Shown here in pieces: positions 7,349 to 16,548 of a DNA stretch of 64,000 nucleotides. The translations under genes and the position numbers were made by a program. This DNA is from Methanoculleus horonobensis (GTDB lineage Archaea; Halobacteriota; Methanomicrobia; Methanomicrobiales; Methanoculleaceae): the NCBI RefSeq assembly GCF_001602375.1, contig NZ_BCNY01000015.1, forward strand, positions 124,001 through 188,000, in the 5' to 3' direction. The stretch's first letter is position 1. Each line of letters starts with the position of its first letter. The notes below the pieces were generated by a model. The model saw only the letters and a list, made by a program, of their open reading frames with translations. It was not told where the DNA came from and ran no database searches.

Positions 7349-10197
7349 CCGGAGAAGGAGAGCGGAGGCTCTTTCGCTACTATCCGGAGGATTTCGGGGC
7401 GCTCCCCGTCCGGGTCGTCCATATGGATCTCGTCTTCGACGTCTACGACGGCCACACCCGGGTCGTCTCCGCCCTCACCGCCGGGACGCTCGATGCACCG
7501 CTCTCGGCGCTCTCCCTGAACGCCCGCGACCTGGATATCCTCCGCGTGGAGTCCGCCGGATACGCCGTCGCCCATACCTACGACCGGGACGCCGCACTCC
7601 TCACCGTCGCCTTCGATCCCCCCGTCCCGGCCCGGACACAGTTCACCCTCGAGACCGAGACGATCTGCCGGCCGAGCACCCACGTCCTCGAAGGCCTCTA
7701 CTATGACGGGCGGTGCCCCGGCGGGCCGCCCACCCAGATCACCCAGTGCCAGCAGTGGGGGTTCCAGCGGCTGGTTCCCTGCCTCGACGACATGACCGCG
7801 AAGTGCACCTACACGACGACGATCGTCGCGGACAACGGCTATACGGCCACCATCTCAAACGGCGACCCGGCAGGAGCCCGGATACCCTGCGCACCCGGGC
7901 GCTCCGTCCAGAGGTACGAGAACACCAGAACCCCGATGGCGCCCTACCTCTTCTTCCTTGGGGTGGGGTGCTACGACACCCACCGGCGCGAGCTCGAGTA
8001 TCCCGACGGACGGACGTTTGCCCTCGAACTCCTCGCGAAACCCGGCTCTGAGGCGGAGGGAGCGGAGCGTGCGCTCGAGATCCTCGCGGACGCCGTGATC
8101 TGGGTCCACCTCTTCACCGGGCCGGCACAGTACCGCGACCGCGAGACCCGGGAGGAGGTGTGGCGGCTTGTGCGGGTGCGCGACGAAGCGAAACGCACCG
8201 GCGACGTCCGTACGCTCGAAGAGACCAGGAAGACGCTCAACAACCTCATCTCGACCATCACGCCGGGTTACGCCTACACCGGGGCGGTCTACCGGGAGAT
8301 CGCCATGCAGAACTCCGACTTCGGCGGGATGGAGAACGTCGGGAACACGACGATCGCCGCGAACCGGCTCATGCCCGGGCCCGACACCACCGACCCGGCC
8401 TTCGAGTACCTGGTCCGGGTGAAGGTCCACGAGTACTACCACAACGAGAACGGCTCCGAAGTGACCGGGTGGAGCCCGTTCGAGATCTGGCTGAACGAGG
8501 CCGTGACCGTCCACGTCGAGAACCAGCACCACGCCTTCCTCTTCGGCGAGACCTACTCCCGCATCAAGACCGTGCTCGAACTCCTCGACCCCGCGGACGG
8601 GACGCTCACGCTCGACCGGGGCGCAGGATCGATGCCGATCGAGCCGGACGGGTTCAACGACCCGAACGACCTCATCACCGGCGTCACCTACGTGAAAGCC
8701 CCCGAGTTCGTCCGGATGATCGAGACGCTGATGGGAAGAGAGGTGTTTGCAGAGGCGCTCGGCCGCTACCACGACCGGTTCCGGCACGCGAACGCCTCGC
8801 GGGCGGATTGGCTGCGCTGCATGGAGGAGGTCTCGGGGCAGGACTTCGCGGGAATGGCTGCGGTCTGGCTGAAGGAGAAGGAGTACCCCGTCCTCACGGT
8901 ATCCCCCGCGTACGACCCGGCCGCCCGGCGGTTCACCCTCGCCTACCGCCAGAACCGCTCGCCCGGCGGCCATCACTGGGAGTTCCCGTTCCGGTTCGCG
9001 CTCGTCGACGCCAGGGGCGGGGATATCCGGGAGACAACCGTCCGGATCGCCGACGAGGCCGGAGAGATCGTCCTCGACGGCGTCGACCGCCCCGCGTTCC
9101 TCTCGCTCAACCGCGGCTACTCTCTCTATGGGAAGACGGCGTATCAGGCGCCGGAGGACGAACTCTACCTCCAGGTCGAGCGAGATCCCGACACCGTCGG
9201 CCGGTTCACCGCGTTCCTCGCGCTCGCCGACCGGGAGATGCTCCGGCTCCTCGAGAATCCGGGTGCAGCCGTCTCCGACCGGTTCGCCGACCTCTGCGCC
9301 GCTCTCCTCGCCGACGATGCCCTCATGGAGGAGGCGGGCGGGCAGTTCCTGACCATCTTCCCCTCGGTCGAGGACGAGCGGTTCGCCCACCATAACCGCG
9401 CGCTCCATGACGCCCGAAGAACGATCCTTACCGCCGTCGCCGCACGGGGCGGCGAGACCCTCCTCCGTGTTTACCGGCAGGCGGCAAAAACGTCTTCCGC
9501 CGCGCCCCGCAGCCTGGAGGAAGAGGCCGCGGCGATCCGGAACCGGCAGAGGAAGAACGCCTGCCTCTCGATCCTCGCGACCCGGGACACTCATGAGGTT
9601 CACCAGCTCCTTCTTCACCAGTTCCGGGAAGCGACGGCCGCAACCGACCGGCTCACCGCGTTCTCGCTGATCCTCGAGAGCAGCGCTCCTGAACGGCAGG
9701 AGATCCTCGAGGCGTTTGCGGCAGAGTCGGCAAGAAGCCCCATCGCGTGGGAATCGTTCCTCGCCACCGTCGCCGGAAGCGACTGCGACGACCTCGTTCC
9801 CATTCTGGAACGGATCGAGTCCTCGCCCGCCTTCGCAACCGAGCAGGCCGACCAGCAGCGGGCGCTCTATGGGCGGTTCGCGCTGAACAGGAAGCGGTCG
9901 CTCGAGACCGAAGAGGGGCGGGCCTACCTTACTGAGGTGCTCCGGCGGCTCGCCCCGGTCAACGAGTACAGCACCGTCCGGGCTCTCGACGCGTTCGCGT
10001 TCATCGATGCGATGGAGCCCCGCCACCAGGTTCCGGCGGTCGGGGTGCTCGCAGACCTCCTTTCTTCCCTCGACCCGGGTGCATACCCCGCGGTCTACAA
10101 CAACGCCCGCCGCTTCCTCCTCGGCGCCCCGGAAGCCGTCCGCGCCTACGAGGCGGAGCACGGGGCGATCCCGGCCCTCCGGGAATCCGCCCCCTGA
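7345..10197 (+). CDS. M1-family zinc aminopeptidase
   Basis: About 950 residues. The gluzincin site is intact: GGMEN exopeptidase motif near 326-330, HEYYH at 362-366 and the third zinc ligand Glu385 in LNEAV, spaced exactly HExxH-x18-E. After the catalytic domain comes a beta sandwich and a long helical C-terminal domain, as in aminopeptidase N. It trims N-terminal residues from peptides, probably in the cytoplasm since no signal peptide is seen. The start is inferred as TTG 7345, overlapping the HEAT gene's stop (TTGA) and leaving the conserved YYPEDFG segment at the N-terminus; ATG 7423 is the alternative. The open frame runs further upstream only inside the HEAT gene. Confidence 0.93.
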   Translation: MTGEGERRLFRYYPEDFGALPVRVVHMDLVFDVYDGHTRVVSALTAGTLDAPLSALSLNARDLDILRVESAGYAVAHTYDRDAALLTVAFDPPVPARTQFTLETETICRPSTHVLEGLYYDGRCPGGPPTQITQCQQWGFQRLVPCLDDMTAKCTYTTTIVADNGYTATISNGDPAGARIPCAPGRSVQRYENTRTPMAPYLFFLGVGCYDTHRRELEYPDGRTFALELLAKPGSEAEGAERALEILADAVIWVHLFTGPAQYRDRETREEVWRLVRVRDEAKRTGDVRTLEETRKTLNNLISTITPGYAYTGAVYREIAMQNSDFGGMENVGNTTIAANRLMPGPDTTDPAFEYLVRVKVHEYYHNENGSEVTGWSPFEIWLNEAVTVHVENQHHAFLFGETYSRIKTVLELLDPADGTLTLDRGAGSMPIEPDGFNDPNDLITGVTYVKAPEFVRMIETLMGREVFAEALGRYHDRFRHANASRADWLRCMEEVSGQDFAGMAAVWLKEKEYPVLTVSPAYDPAARRFTLAYRQNRSPGGHHWEFPFRFALVDARGGDIRETTVRIADEAGEIVLDGVDRPAFLSLNRGYSLYGKTAYQAPEDELYLQVERDPDTVGRFTAFLALADREMLRLLENPGAAVSDRFADLCAALLADDALMEEAGGQFLTIFPSVEDERFAHHNRALHDARRTILTAVAARGGETLLRVYRQAAKTSSAAPRSLEEEAAAIRNRQRKNACLSILATRDTHEVHQLLLHQFREATAATDRLTAFSLILESSAPERQEILEAFAAESARSPIAWESFLATVAGSDCDDLVPILERIESSPAFATEQADQQRALYGRFALNRKRSLETEEGRAYLTEVLRRLAPVNEYSTVRALDAFAFIDAMEPRHQVPAVGVLADLLSSLDPGAYPAVYNNARRFLLGAPEAVRAYEAEHGAIPALRESAP

Positions 10198-10198
10198 T

Positions 10199-11038
10199 CT
10201 ACCCGTACTCGAGGTGCAGCCCGACGCCGGTCTCCCGGACATCCGCCACCCGTGCAAGCGCAATCTTTGCCGCGAGATCGGTGCAGTGGCAGGGGTGGAG
10301 AGCGGCCGGCCGCACCTCGGCAAAATAGCCGAGGATGCCCTCTATCTGCTCCGGCGGTGCATCGAGGAGATGGAACCCGCCGATGACGTCGGCGACCCGA
10401 TCCTCGTTGCAGACCTCGCGCGCCTGCTCGACGATCGAGCAGATCCCCGAGTGAGAGCAGCCCGTTATGACCACCAGCCCCTCCTCGGTCTTGCAGGCGA
10501 GTGCGGTGTCGTCGAGGACGGTGTCGTCCCGGATGCCGTCGGGGGTGTAGACGTAGCCGCACGGGGGCACCCTCTCGAACTCGAACCGCCGCTCGATCTC
10601 ACCGAGGAAGACCAGGTTCTCGGTCAGCCAGAGGGGGGCCGGGGTGAGGAGGACTTTCCCGTGCCGGAAGAGTTCCTCGACCGAGAGATGGCACCCGATC
10701 TCCCCGACGCCGTTGCAACTCCGGGTGAGGAACGCATCCGGATGGGCGATGAACGTGGGTTCGACACGTTCGCGCCCCTCGAAGATTGCCTCGGTATGGA
10801 GCCTGAGGAGGGCGTCGAGACCCCAGGTGTGGTCGAGGTGGCCGTGGGAGATGACGATCTCATCGACGTTGAGGAGATCGATTCCCATCTTTCGGGCGTT
10901 GGTAACGAGGATGCCCGAGTAACCGGCATCGAAGAGAACCCGGGTTCCGCCGTCCTCGATGTGAATGGAGAGCCCCGGCTCCGCGAGGAAGTAGCGGTCG
11001 GTGAGGGTGGCGTTATCCACGAGGACGCTCAGTTTCAT
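10199..11038 (-). CDS. MBL-fold hydrolase, DHPS/MJ0301 type
   Basis: A 279-residue metallo-beta-lactamase-fold protein. It opens MKLSVLVDN, has LFDAGYSG and the metal motif SHGHLDHTWGL near residue 83, with further His in GCSHSG and a terminal PCHCTD. This arrangement matches the archaeal 7,8-dihydropterin-6-methyl-4-(ribofuranosyl)aminobenzene-phosphate synthase group, but that activity rests on family resemblance; many members act as generic phosphodiesterases. It is convergent with the aminopeptidase, with only one base between stop codons. Confidence 0.85.
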   Translation of the reverse strand: MKLSVLVDNATLTDRYFLAEPGLSIHIEDGGTRVLFDAGYSGILVTNARKMGIDLLNVDEIVISHGHLDHTWGLDALLRLHTEAIFEGRERVEPTFIAHPDAFLTRSCNGVGEIGCHLSVEELFRHGKVLLTPAPLWLTENLVFLGEIERRFEFERVPPCGYVYTPDGIRDDTVLDDTALACKTEEGLVVITGCSHSGICSIVEQAREVCNEDRVADVIGGFHLLDAPPEQIEGILGYFAEVRPAALHPCHCTDLAAKIALARVADVRETGVGLHLEYG

Positions 11039-11199
11039 CCGCAGCGCCTCCGGCAGAGAGCGGCGGAAGAGGCCCTCCCTGACGCTGCTCCGGCCGCGAA
11101 CAAATCCATGCAGATACTGGGGACGTCGCGGTTAAGAAGGTATCCTGCAGCCGCCGGAGAAAAGAAGTCACTCCCCGCAAAACGCTATGTCGAGGTAAC

Positions 11200-11592
11200 A
11201 TGATGGAATCGGGTTATGAGACCTTCTCTCCCGGAGAACCGGCGGAACTCGAGGCGATCGGCCTCAAAGCCGGGATGCGGCTCGGCCTCGATCGTCTGAA
11301 GAACCTGCAGGAACGCTGCGATGTAGAGGTTATCCTCTACTTCGACGAAGACCTCGCCCGGAACTCGACGCTTGACGCGGACTACACGGACTTCCGGATC
11401 GTCCCGGTGCAGGCCCGGCCGTTCATGCCGCTCGCGGTCTTCCTGCGGACGATGGCGGAACAGGATCCGGGGTTTGCAGACCGCATGCGGCGGGAGCCCC
11501 CGGCGGTCGAGGTTCTCGAGACCGGGACGCTCGACCGCTACTCGGGATGCGTTGCCTGCAGAAAGCCGTACGTGAAAGGACTGATGCTGTAA
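11200..11592 (+). CDS. Conserved hypothetical protein with C-terminal CxxC
   Basis: A 130-residue soluble protein with a mixed alpha/beta pattern and a C-terminal SGCVACRKPY motif (CxxC) that could bind metal or be redox active. Two ATGs lie in tandem (11200, 11203); the GAGGT at 11192-11196 favours the second. No family recognised. It faces the MBL gene divergently and the 2H phosphoesterase convergently, so it appears to be a single-gene unit. Confidence 0.65.
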   Translation: MMESGYETFSPGEPAELEAIGLKAGMRLGLDRLKNLQERCDVEVILYFDEDLARNSTLDADYTDFRIVPVQARPFMPLAVFLRTMAEQDPGFADRMRREPPAVEVLETGTLDRYSGCVACRKPYVKGLML

Positions 11593-11599
11593 TCCCGGT

Positions 11600-12265
11600 C
11601 TACCGGCGCCCCGCTGCCCCGCTGCGGCTGCTGTGCGCCCGGAGACCGAGATCGAAGGTTGCAAGAACCCGGCGGCAGGTGCAGTGGCTCCCGAGGTGGC
11701 AGAGAGCAGCCTTCGTCACCTCGAACCGGATGGGGAAGTCGATACCGGGGATGATCTCCGGGAGGTCGCCGAATCCAAGCGTGATGTGCGGCGAGTAGCG
11801 CTCGTATGCGGAAGTCTTCGGAAATCGCGCGAGGCAGTCGACGGACGGCGCGGACGCTTCCCCGGAGAAGAGCGAAGGCCCCGTCGAAGGCGCCTGATAC
11901 GGCGTCATCTTGTTCATCACGGTCTTGTGAAAGAGCTGGAGGATCTCCCCCCTGAGGATGTGAAAGGTGGAGACGGTCTTTCCTGCGTTTTTACGGTGTT
12001 TTGCAACGGCGTCGATGGTCAGGGCCATGGGGGAGCAGTGCTGCGTAATCCGCTCGACCTTTGCGGCGATCTCCGGGAGATCCTCGCGCCGTGCCGGGAA
12101 CATCGCGGCCGATATGTGCGGGAGGCAACCCTCGCGGTCGAGACGTATCCCTCCATCCGGGTTGCCGGCGAGTAGCGTCCGGTTCGCGCTGATCGCCATA
12201 TCCATGATCGGGCCGGGCGGAAGGAGGACGACATCGACGGCGATCGTTTCGGGAAGTTCATGCAT
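11600..12265 (-). CDS. 2H phosphoesterase (2'-5' RNA ligase superfamily)
   Basis: A 221-residue protein with two H-x-[ST] motifs, PHISAAMF near residue 50 and PHITLGFG near residue 160, the paired histidines and hydroxyls that act on cyclic phosphodiesters in LigT-like enzymes. Substrate unknown; RNA 2',3'-cyclic phosphates are typical for the superfamily. The last 15 residues are Arg/Ser/Gly-rich and may not be conserved. It is convergent with the CxxC protein and lies alone. Confidence 0.82.
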   Translation of the reverse strand: MHELPETIAVDVVLLPPGPIMDMAISANRTLLAGNPDGGIRLDREGCLPHISAAMFPARREDLPEIAAKVERITQHCSPMALTIDAVAKHRKNAGKTVSTFHILRGEILQLFHKTVMNKMTPYQAPSTGPSLFSGEASAPSVDCLARFPKTSAYERYSPHITLGFGDLPEIIPGIDFPIRFEVTKAALCHLGSHCTCRRVLATFDLGLRAHSSRSGAAGRR

Positions 12266-12357
12266 GGTGCCGAAGAGAGCGGTGGAGGTAAAAAAGCGTT
12301 TTCCCCCGGAGATTAACTCCCCATCACGTGACGCTCAGAGGCACGCCCCGGCCGCGA

Positions 12358-12558
12358 TCACCACCGTACACCGAAGATCGGCTCCTCCTCGACGAGGTTC
12401 GTGATCCTTCGGACGCTCGCCTCCATCGGGATCTCCTTTCCGCTGCAGAGCCCGAGTTTGAGTTGTTCCAGACCTGCAGCCACCGAGTCGTCCTTCGAAC
12501 GAACGCCGTTTACCGTCACCCTGAACGTCAGCGTCACCAACCATTGGGTCGTCTCCAT
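12358..12558 (-). CDS. Small conserved hypothetical protein
   Basis: A 66-residue protein, METTQWLVTLTFRV onward, with two amphipathic strands and a C-terminal EEEPIFGVRW. The ATG is preceded by GAGGGGGA six to seven bases upstream, a good archaeal ribosome-binding site, which is the main evidence that it is real. No family recognised. It lies between the 2H phosphoesterase and a 390-base gap. Confidence 0.55.
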   Translation of the reverse strand: METTQWLVTLTFRVTVNGVRSKDDSVAAGLEQLKLGLCSGKEIPMEASVRRITNLVEEEPIFGVRW

Positions 12559-12947
12559 CTCTTCCCCCTCACAACGTGGACGGAGTATACCGCCGGCGGG
12601 TCATAAAGGCATCCCATGACCGGGTTGTACACCGGGTACCCCGTGCGCCGGGAACAGCAAAAAAGGGTGGACTGATGGGCGAGAACGGAGAGCAGCACGG
12701 GAGTATGAGAACGTACAGAGAGGTGTTGAAGCGTTTCATCACGAATGGAGGTATCGTTGTAGTCACGCATCCGGTCCGTACCGGCTCACCCGTATCCCGA
12801 CCACAATATATTTTTCAGACAATAAAAGGTTTCCACAGTGCCCGGCGGATCGCCCCACCCCGGGCAGGTGGGAGCACCCGTGCATAACGATTATATATAA
12901 ACACCAGGGAGTTCAGGACTTCGAAGACTGCCCGGGAGGGATGGGGG
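12559..12947. other. Intergenic region with TATA elements
   Basis: No gene I can defend. A TATA-like AATATATTTTTC near 12803 and a strong TATTATATATAA-like box at 12891-12900 point to promoters for the ABC-export operon. A weak ORF (ATG 12675, 70 codons) has a GGGTGG before it, but its second half loses the codon bias of the neighbours. A 6-bp inverted repeat (CCCACC/GGTGGG) lies near 12855-12872. Confidence 0.5.
12891..12900 (+). promoter_or_regulatory. TATA box of ABC-export operon
   Basis: TTATATATAA, a near-consensus archaeal TATA element, placed about 50 bases before ATG 12948. It predicts transcription starting near 12925 with a short leader that contains the GGGAGG ribosome-binding site at 12934-12939. 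Confidence 0.7.
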
Positions 12948-14219
12948 ATGATCCAGGTATCCGCGATTGCGCCCCGGAGGGAGACGGGAAGGCTGACGAA
13001 CGCTTGTTTCACAGGCGCACTCCTGCTCATCCTGCTGCTCGTCCCGGCAGCGGCGGCAGCCCCGTCGGTGATCGTCTCCAACTTCACCGTCACTCCTGCC
13101 GTCCTGATGCCCGGCGACGAAGGGACAATCGCCGTGGTGCTCATGAGCACCGCCCCGTCGGCCGCGGGATCGCCGATCAACATCCGGCTCGACCCCGGCA
13201 CCGGGGAGACGAACACCTCGACGGAGACGGAGGAGAACGCCTACATCGAGAGCGTGCTCCTGGCGAGCACGGACGTCGAGGTCATGACCGGGAGTTTCCA
13301 GGATATCGGCGAGATCGGCCCCGGCCAGTCCTTCCCGCTCACGTTCCGGATCCGCGCCCCGGGAGAAGAGGGGATCTACTTCCCGGAAGTCTGGGTCAGC
13401 GTGCGGGACGGCGCCAACGTGCGGTATCCCGTGCCGGTGAACGTCAACTCCGCACACGCCCTGATCAAGAGGCCCGCGCTCCGGGTGGAGCGAACCGTCC
13501 CGGCATCCGTCGACCCGGGCGACCCCTTCAACGTCACGCTGACCCTCCATAACGACGGGCAGGCCACCGCGAGCGACATCTCCGTCGGCGTCAACGCGAG
13601 CTCCGGCGGGATCGCCCCGCGGAACTCGGAGAACTACTACATCCCGAAACTCGAGGCGGGAGGCCACACCATCCTGAACCTGACCTTCGAGACCGATACC
13701 AGCGCACCGCTCGGGCTTACGCCGATCCTCGTCACCGTCGACTACCGGGGCGCCGACCTCGCACCGTCTAGAGAGGTCGCGACGATCGGGATTCCCGTCG
13801 TCGGCAGCGCCGAGATGGGCGTCGCCTCCATCAGAACCGAGCCCGCCCGGATCACCGCCGGGGAGACGGTCGACCTGACGATCCGGCTGGAGAACACCGG
13901 AACCGCGGATGCGGAATCGGTCAGGGCGACGATCGAGGATCTCGCTCTCCCGGGCTCAAAAGAGGCGTTCCTCGGGACGATCGAGCCGGGGAACGACGGC
14001 CCCGCCATCTTCTCCCTCGTAGCCGACGAGGCGGGAGAGTTCGGCTACACCCTCGTCGTCCGGTATACCGACGACTACGGCGAACATACGGTCAGGCAGC
14101 CCCTGCAGGTAGTCGTCACCGAACAAAGCCCGTTTCCGATGATCGTGGCCGTGGCAGCCGCCCTCATCGTCGCCGCCGCGGCCGCGATCTACTGGTACCG
14201 GCGGCGCAAGGAGGAGTGA
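12948..14219 (+). CDS. Exported COG1361/CARDB-type accessory protein of ABC exporter
   Basis: A 423-residue surface protein: signal peptide (hydrophobic run about 22-40 ending AAAAAP), several immunoglobulin-like CARDB/NEW3 domains (repeats such as VDPGDPFNVTLTLHNDG and ITAGETVDLTIRLENTG), and a C-terminal membrane anchor (about 393-416) followed by RRRKEE. The architecture matches the S-layer-like COG1361 proteins that sit beside FtsX/MacB-type permeases in methanogens and probably form the extracellular part of the complex. GGGAGG lies eight bases before the ATG. Many Asn-x-Ser/Thr sequons make it a likely AglB substrate. The next gene starts inside its stop codon. Confidence 0.85.
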   Translation: MIQVSAIAPRRETGRLTNACFTGALLLILLLVPAAAAAPSVIVSNFTVTPAVLMPGDEGTIAVVLMSTAPSAAGSPINIRLDPGTGETNTSTETEENAYIESVLLASTDVEVMTGSFQDIGEIGPGQSFPLTFRIRAPGEEGIYFPEVWVSVRDGANVRYPVPVNVNSAHALIKRPALRVERTVPASVDPGDPFNVTLTLHNDGQATASDISVGVNASSGGIAPRNSENYYIPKLEAGGHTILNLTFETDTSAPLGLTPILVTVDYRGADLAPSREVATIGIPVVGSAEMGVASIRTEPARITAGETVDLTIRLENTGTADAESVRATIEDLALPGSKEAFLGTIEPGNDGPAIFSLVADEAGEFGYTLVVRYTDDYGEHTVRQPLQVVVTEQSPFPMIVAVAAALIVAAAAAIYWYRRRKEE

Positions 14220-15427
14220 CCGCGGTGTTTTCAGGCATCAAGGTCTCCGCGTTCCTGGCATGGAAGTCGATCCAGCGCGGGAGCAGGGGAACGCTCGCCC
14301 TCACCATCATGATCATCGCCCTCATCTTCGTGAACCTGGTCTTCCTCCCCTCCATCATCTCCGGGGTCGTCGTGACCTTCGATGCCCAGTCGATCGACTT
14401 CGACGTCGGGAACCTGGTCATCGAGCCCCGGGAAGGCAGCCAGTATATCGACGGCGTGGATGGCCTCCAGAAGAGAATCGAGCAGATCCCGGGGATCGCG
14501 GGCACGTCACCCCGTATAACCGCCGGTGCGACGTTCTTTTACCGGGGCCGCAACGCCGCGAGCACGCTCAACGGCATAACCCCCGAAGACGAGCGATCGG
14601 TGACCCGGATAGCCGAGTACATGACCGCGGGAGAGTTCCTCTCGGACGGCGATACCGATGCGATCATCATCGGCACGACCCTCGCGGGGACGGAAGGGGT
14701 GGAGGAAGGGGGCCTCCCTTCGCTCCGGGGGGTCGAGGTCGGCGATTCGGTGGAGGTGGCCTACCCGAACGGCGAGACGCGAGCCTACCGGGTGAAGGGG
14801 ATCTTCGAGACCCAGTCTTTCGGCGTCGATACGGCGGCCTTCGTCACCACCCGCGAGATGAGCGGGGTGCTCGGGCTCGACGACCAGGCGTCCGCGATCC
14901 TGGTGAAGACCGCGGTCAACGGCAGGGAGGAGGAGTACAAGACGGAGATCCTCTCCTACGGCGTCCAGGAGGACGTCTGGACGTTCCGGGAGAAGTCGGG
15001 CGGGTTCGTCGACCAGGCGATCCAGAGTTTCAACATCATCAACGCCATCTCGACGCTCGTCAGCCTGATCATCGCCATCGTGGTGGTCTTCATCGTGATC
15101 TTCATCAACACCGTGAACCGGCGGCGGCAGATCGGGATCCTGAAGGCGATCGGTATCGACCAGCAGATCATCATCAACTCCTACGTCCTCCAGGTGCTCT
15201 TCATCACCACCGTCGGGGCGCTCGTCGGGATCGTCCTGAACGCCGGGGTATCGGCCTACCTTACCGCCTACCCCCTCGTCTTCCCCGGCGGCCCGGTCTA
15301 CCCGGACGTGGAGGCGTCGGCCATCCTCCGGAGCATCGCAAGCCTCTTTGGAGTCTCGGTGGTGGCGGGCTACATCCCGGCGTGGCGGATCGCGCGGGAG
15401 GATATCCTCACCGCAATCAGGGGATGA
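14216..15427 (+). CDS. ABC transporter permease, MacB/FtsX family
   Basis: A 403-residue permease with an N-terminal membrane helix (about 24-50), a large extracellular MacB-PCD-like domain (about 55-275) and three C-terminal helices (about 282-310, 325-352, 372-392), ending WRIAREDILTAIRG, the usual FtsX-family tail. The start is GTG 14216 overlapping the upstream stop (GTGA); GTG 14225 is possible. It pairs with the ATPase 4 bases downstream. Substrate unknown; candidates are lipoproteins, peptides or lipids. Confidence 0.9.
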   Translation: MTAVFSGIKVSAFLAWKSIQRGSRGTLALTIMIIALIFVNLVFLPSIISGVVVTFDAQSIDFDVGNLVIEPREGSQYIDGVDGLQKRIEQIPGIAGTSPRITAGATFFYRGRNAASTLNGITPEDERSVTRIAEYMTAGEFLSDGDTDAIIIGTTLAGTEGVEEGGLPSLRGVEVGDSVEVAYPNGETRAYRVKGIFETQSFGVDTAAFVTTREMSGVLGLDDQASAILVKTAVNGREEEYKTEILSYGVQEDVWTFREKSGGFVDQAIQSFNIINAISTLVSLIIAIVVVFIVIFINTVNRRRQIGILKAIGIDQQIIINSYVLQVLFITTVGALVGIVLNAGVSAYLTAYPLVFPGGPVYPDVEASAILRSIASLFGVSVVAGYIPAWRIAREDILTAIRG

Positions 15428-15431
15428 AAGG

Positions 15432-16118
15432 ATGATCACCGTCCAGAACCTCACCCGGGTCTATACGATGGGGAAGGTCGAGGTCCGTGCCCTCGCGGGC
15501 GTCTCGCTCGAGGTCGCAAAGGGCGAGTTCGTCGGGATCATGGGGGCGAGCGGCAGCGGCAAATCGACGCTCCTCCATATCCTCGGGCTCCTCGACCGTC
15601 CCACCTCCGGGATAGTCACGATCGACGGGACGGATGTCCTGGCTCTCTCCGACCGCCAACGAACCCTCTTCCGGCTGAACCGGCTCGGCTACGTCTTCCA
15701 GGACTACGCGCTCATCGGGGAACTCACCGCGCTCGAGAACGTCTACTTAACGTCGCTCGTCCGGGGGGCATCGAAGGACGAGTACCTCGAGCGGAGCGCC
15801 GATATCCTCCGGCGGGTCGGCCTCGGCGACCGGATGGATCACCGGCAGAGCGAACTCTCCGGCGGCGAGCAGCAGCGCGTCGCGATAGCCCGGGCGCTCG
15901 TGAACAATCCGAGCATCCTGCTCGCCGACGAACCGTGCGCGAACCTGGACAGCCAGACCTCGAAGAGCATCCTCGACCTCTTTGCACGGTTAAACGAGGA
16001 ACTCGACCAGACGATCGTGATGGTCTCGCACGAGGACTGGCACAAGGAGTACTTCTGCCGGATCGTCACCCTCCGGGACGGGCTGATCGGGGAGATGGTG
16101 GAGTGCAGGCGGGGCTGA
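15432..16118 (+). CDS. ABC transporter ATP-binding protein, LolD/MacB type
   Basis: A 228-residue ATPase with Walker A GASGSGKST (38-46), Q-loop in YVFQDYAL, signature LSGGEQQRVAIARAL, Walker B ILLADEP and the switch histidine in MVSHE. The sequence resembles the LolD/MacB/FtsE group, whose ATPases drive mechanotransmission permeases. It completes a three-gene export module with the COG1361 protein and the permease, probably acting at the cell membrane. Confidence 0.95.
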   Translation: MITVQNLTRVYTMGKVEVRALAGVSLEVAKGEFVGIMGASGSGKSTLLHILGLLDRPTSGIVTIDGTDVLALSDRQRTLFRLNRLGYVFQDYALIGELTALENVYLTSLVRGASKDEYLERSADILRRVGLGDRMDHRQSELSGGEQQRVAIARALVNNPSILLADEPCANLDSQTSKSILDLFARLNEELDQTIVMVSHEDWHKEYFCRIVTLRDGLIGEMVECRRG

Positions 16119-16234
16119 AACACTCCGCGAGGTAAGCGGCCCGAAAGATGCGCCCAATCCAGTGGGAGGGACTGAAAATACCGCTCAGATATTTTTATAT
16201 CTGACGCAGCATACAAGCCCGGCCGGTGAGAGGC

Positions 16235-16411
16235 ATGCAGGAACAGAAGACCTTCAGGTGCAAAGACCTCGGCCTCGAGTGCGAGTTCGAGGAGAAAGCA
16301 GTGAACGAGAACGAGCTGATGAAGCGGGTCGAGGGGCATGTCCAGACCGCTCACCAGATGAACCTGGAACAGCCGGACGTGCAGGAGAAGATCCGCAAGG
16401 CGATGAAGTGA
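16235..16411 (+). CDS. DUF1059 small protein
   Basis: A 58-residue protein, MQEQKTFRCKDLGLEC onward, with the two-cysteine N-terminal motif and the VQTAHQM helix characteristic of DUF1059. ATG 16235 has GGTGA five bases upstream. Members are small, widespread and unassigned. A TATA-like ATTTTTATATCTG about 30-40 bases upstream indicates its own promoter. Confidence 0.85.
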   Translation: MQEQKTFRCKDLGLECEFEEKAVNENELMKRVEGHVQTAHQMNLEQPDVQEKIRKAMK

Positions 16412-16548
16412 GGGGGCCCTGTGCTCCCGAGACTCTTTTTCGGGATTCGTGTGTCGAGCGTCCCTGAAATCCTGCCACAGAGAGAACTCCGGCACCCACG
16501 CCGGGGAGACAGCAGGTTCATCAGGGATGCCTGCCACTATGGCCGCGT

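Noticed and set aside
7855..10323. 822-codon minus-strand frame
   Set aside because: Shadow of the M1 aminopeptidase, whose plus-strand frame has the full zinc motif.
12675..12887. Small ORF MGENGEQHGSMRTYREVL
   Set aside because: Plausible start context but the second half has non-coding codon use and crosses a TATA-like region; no homology seen.
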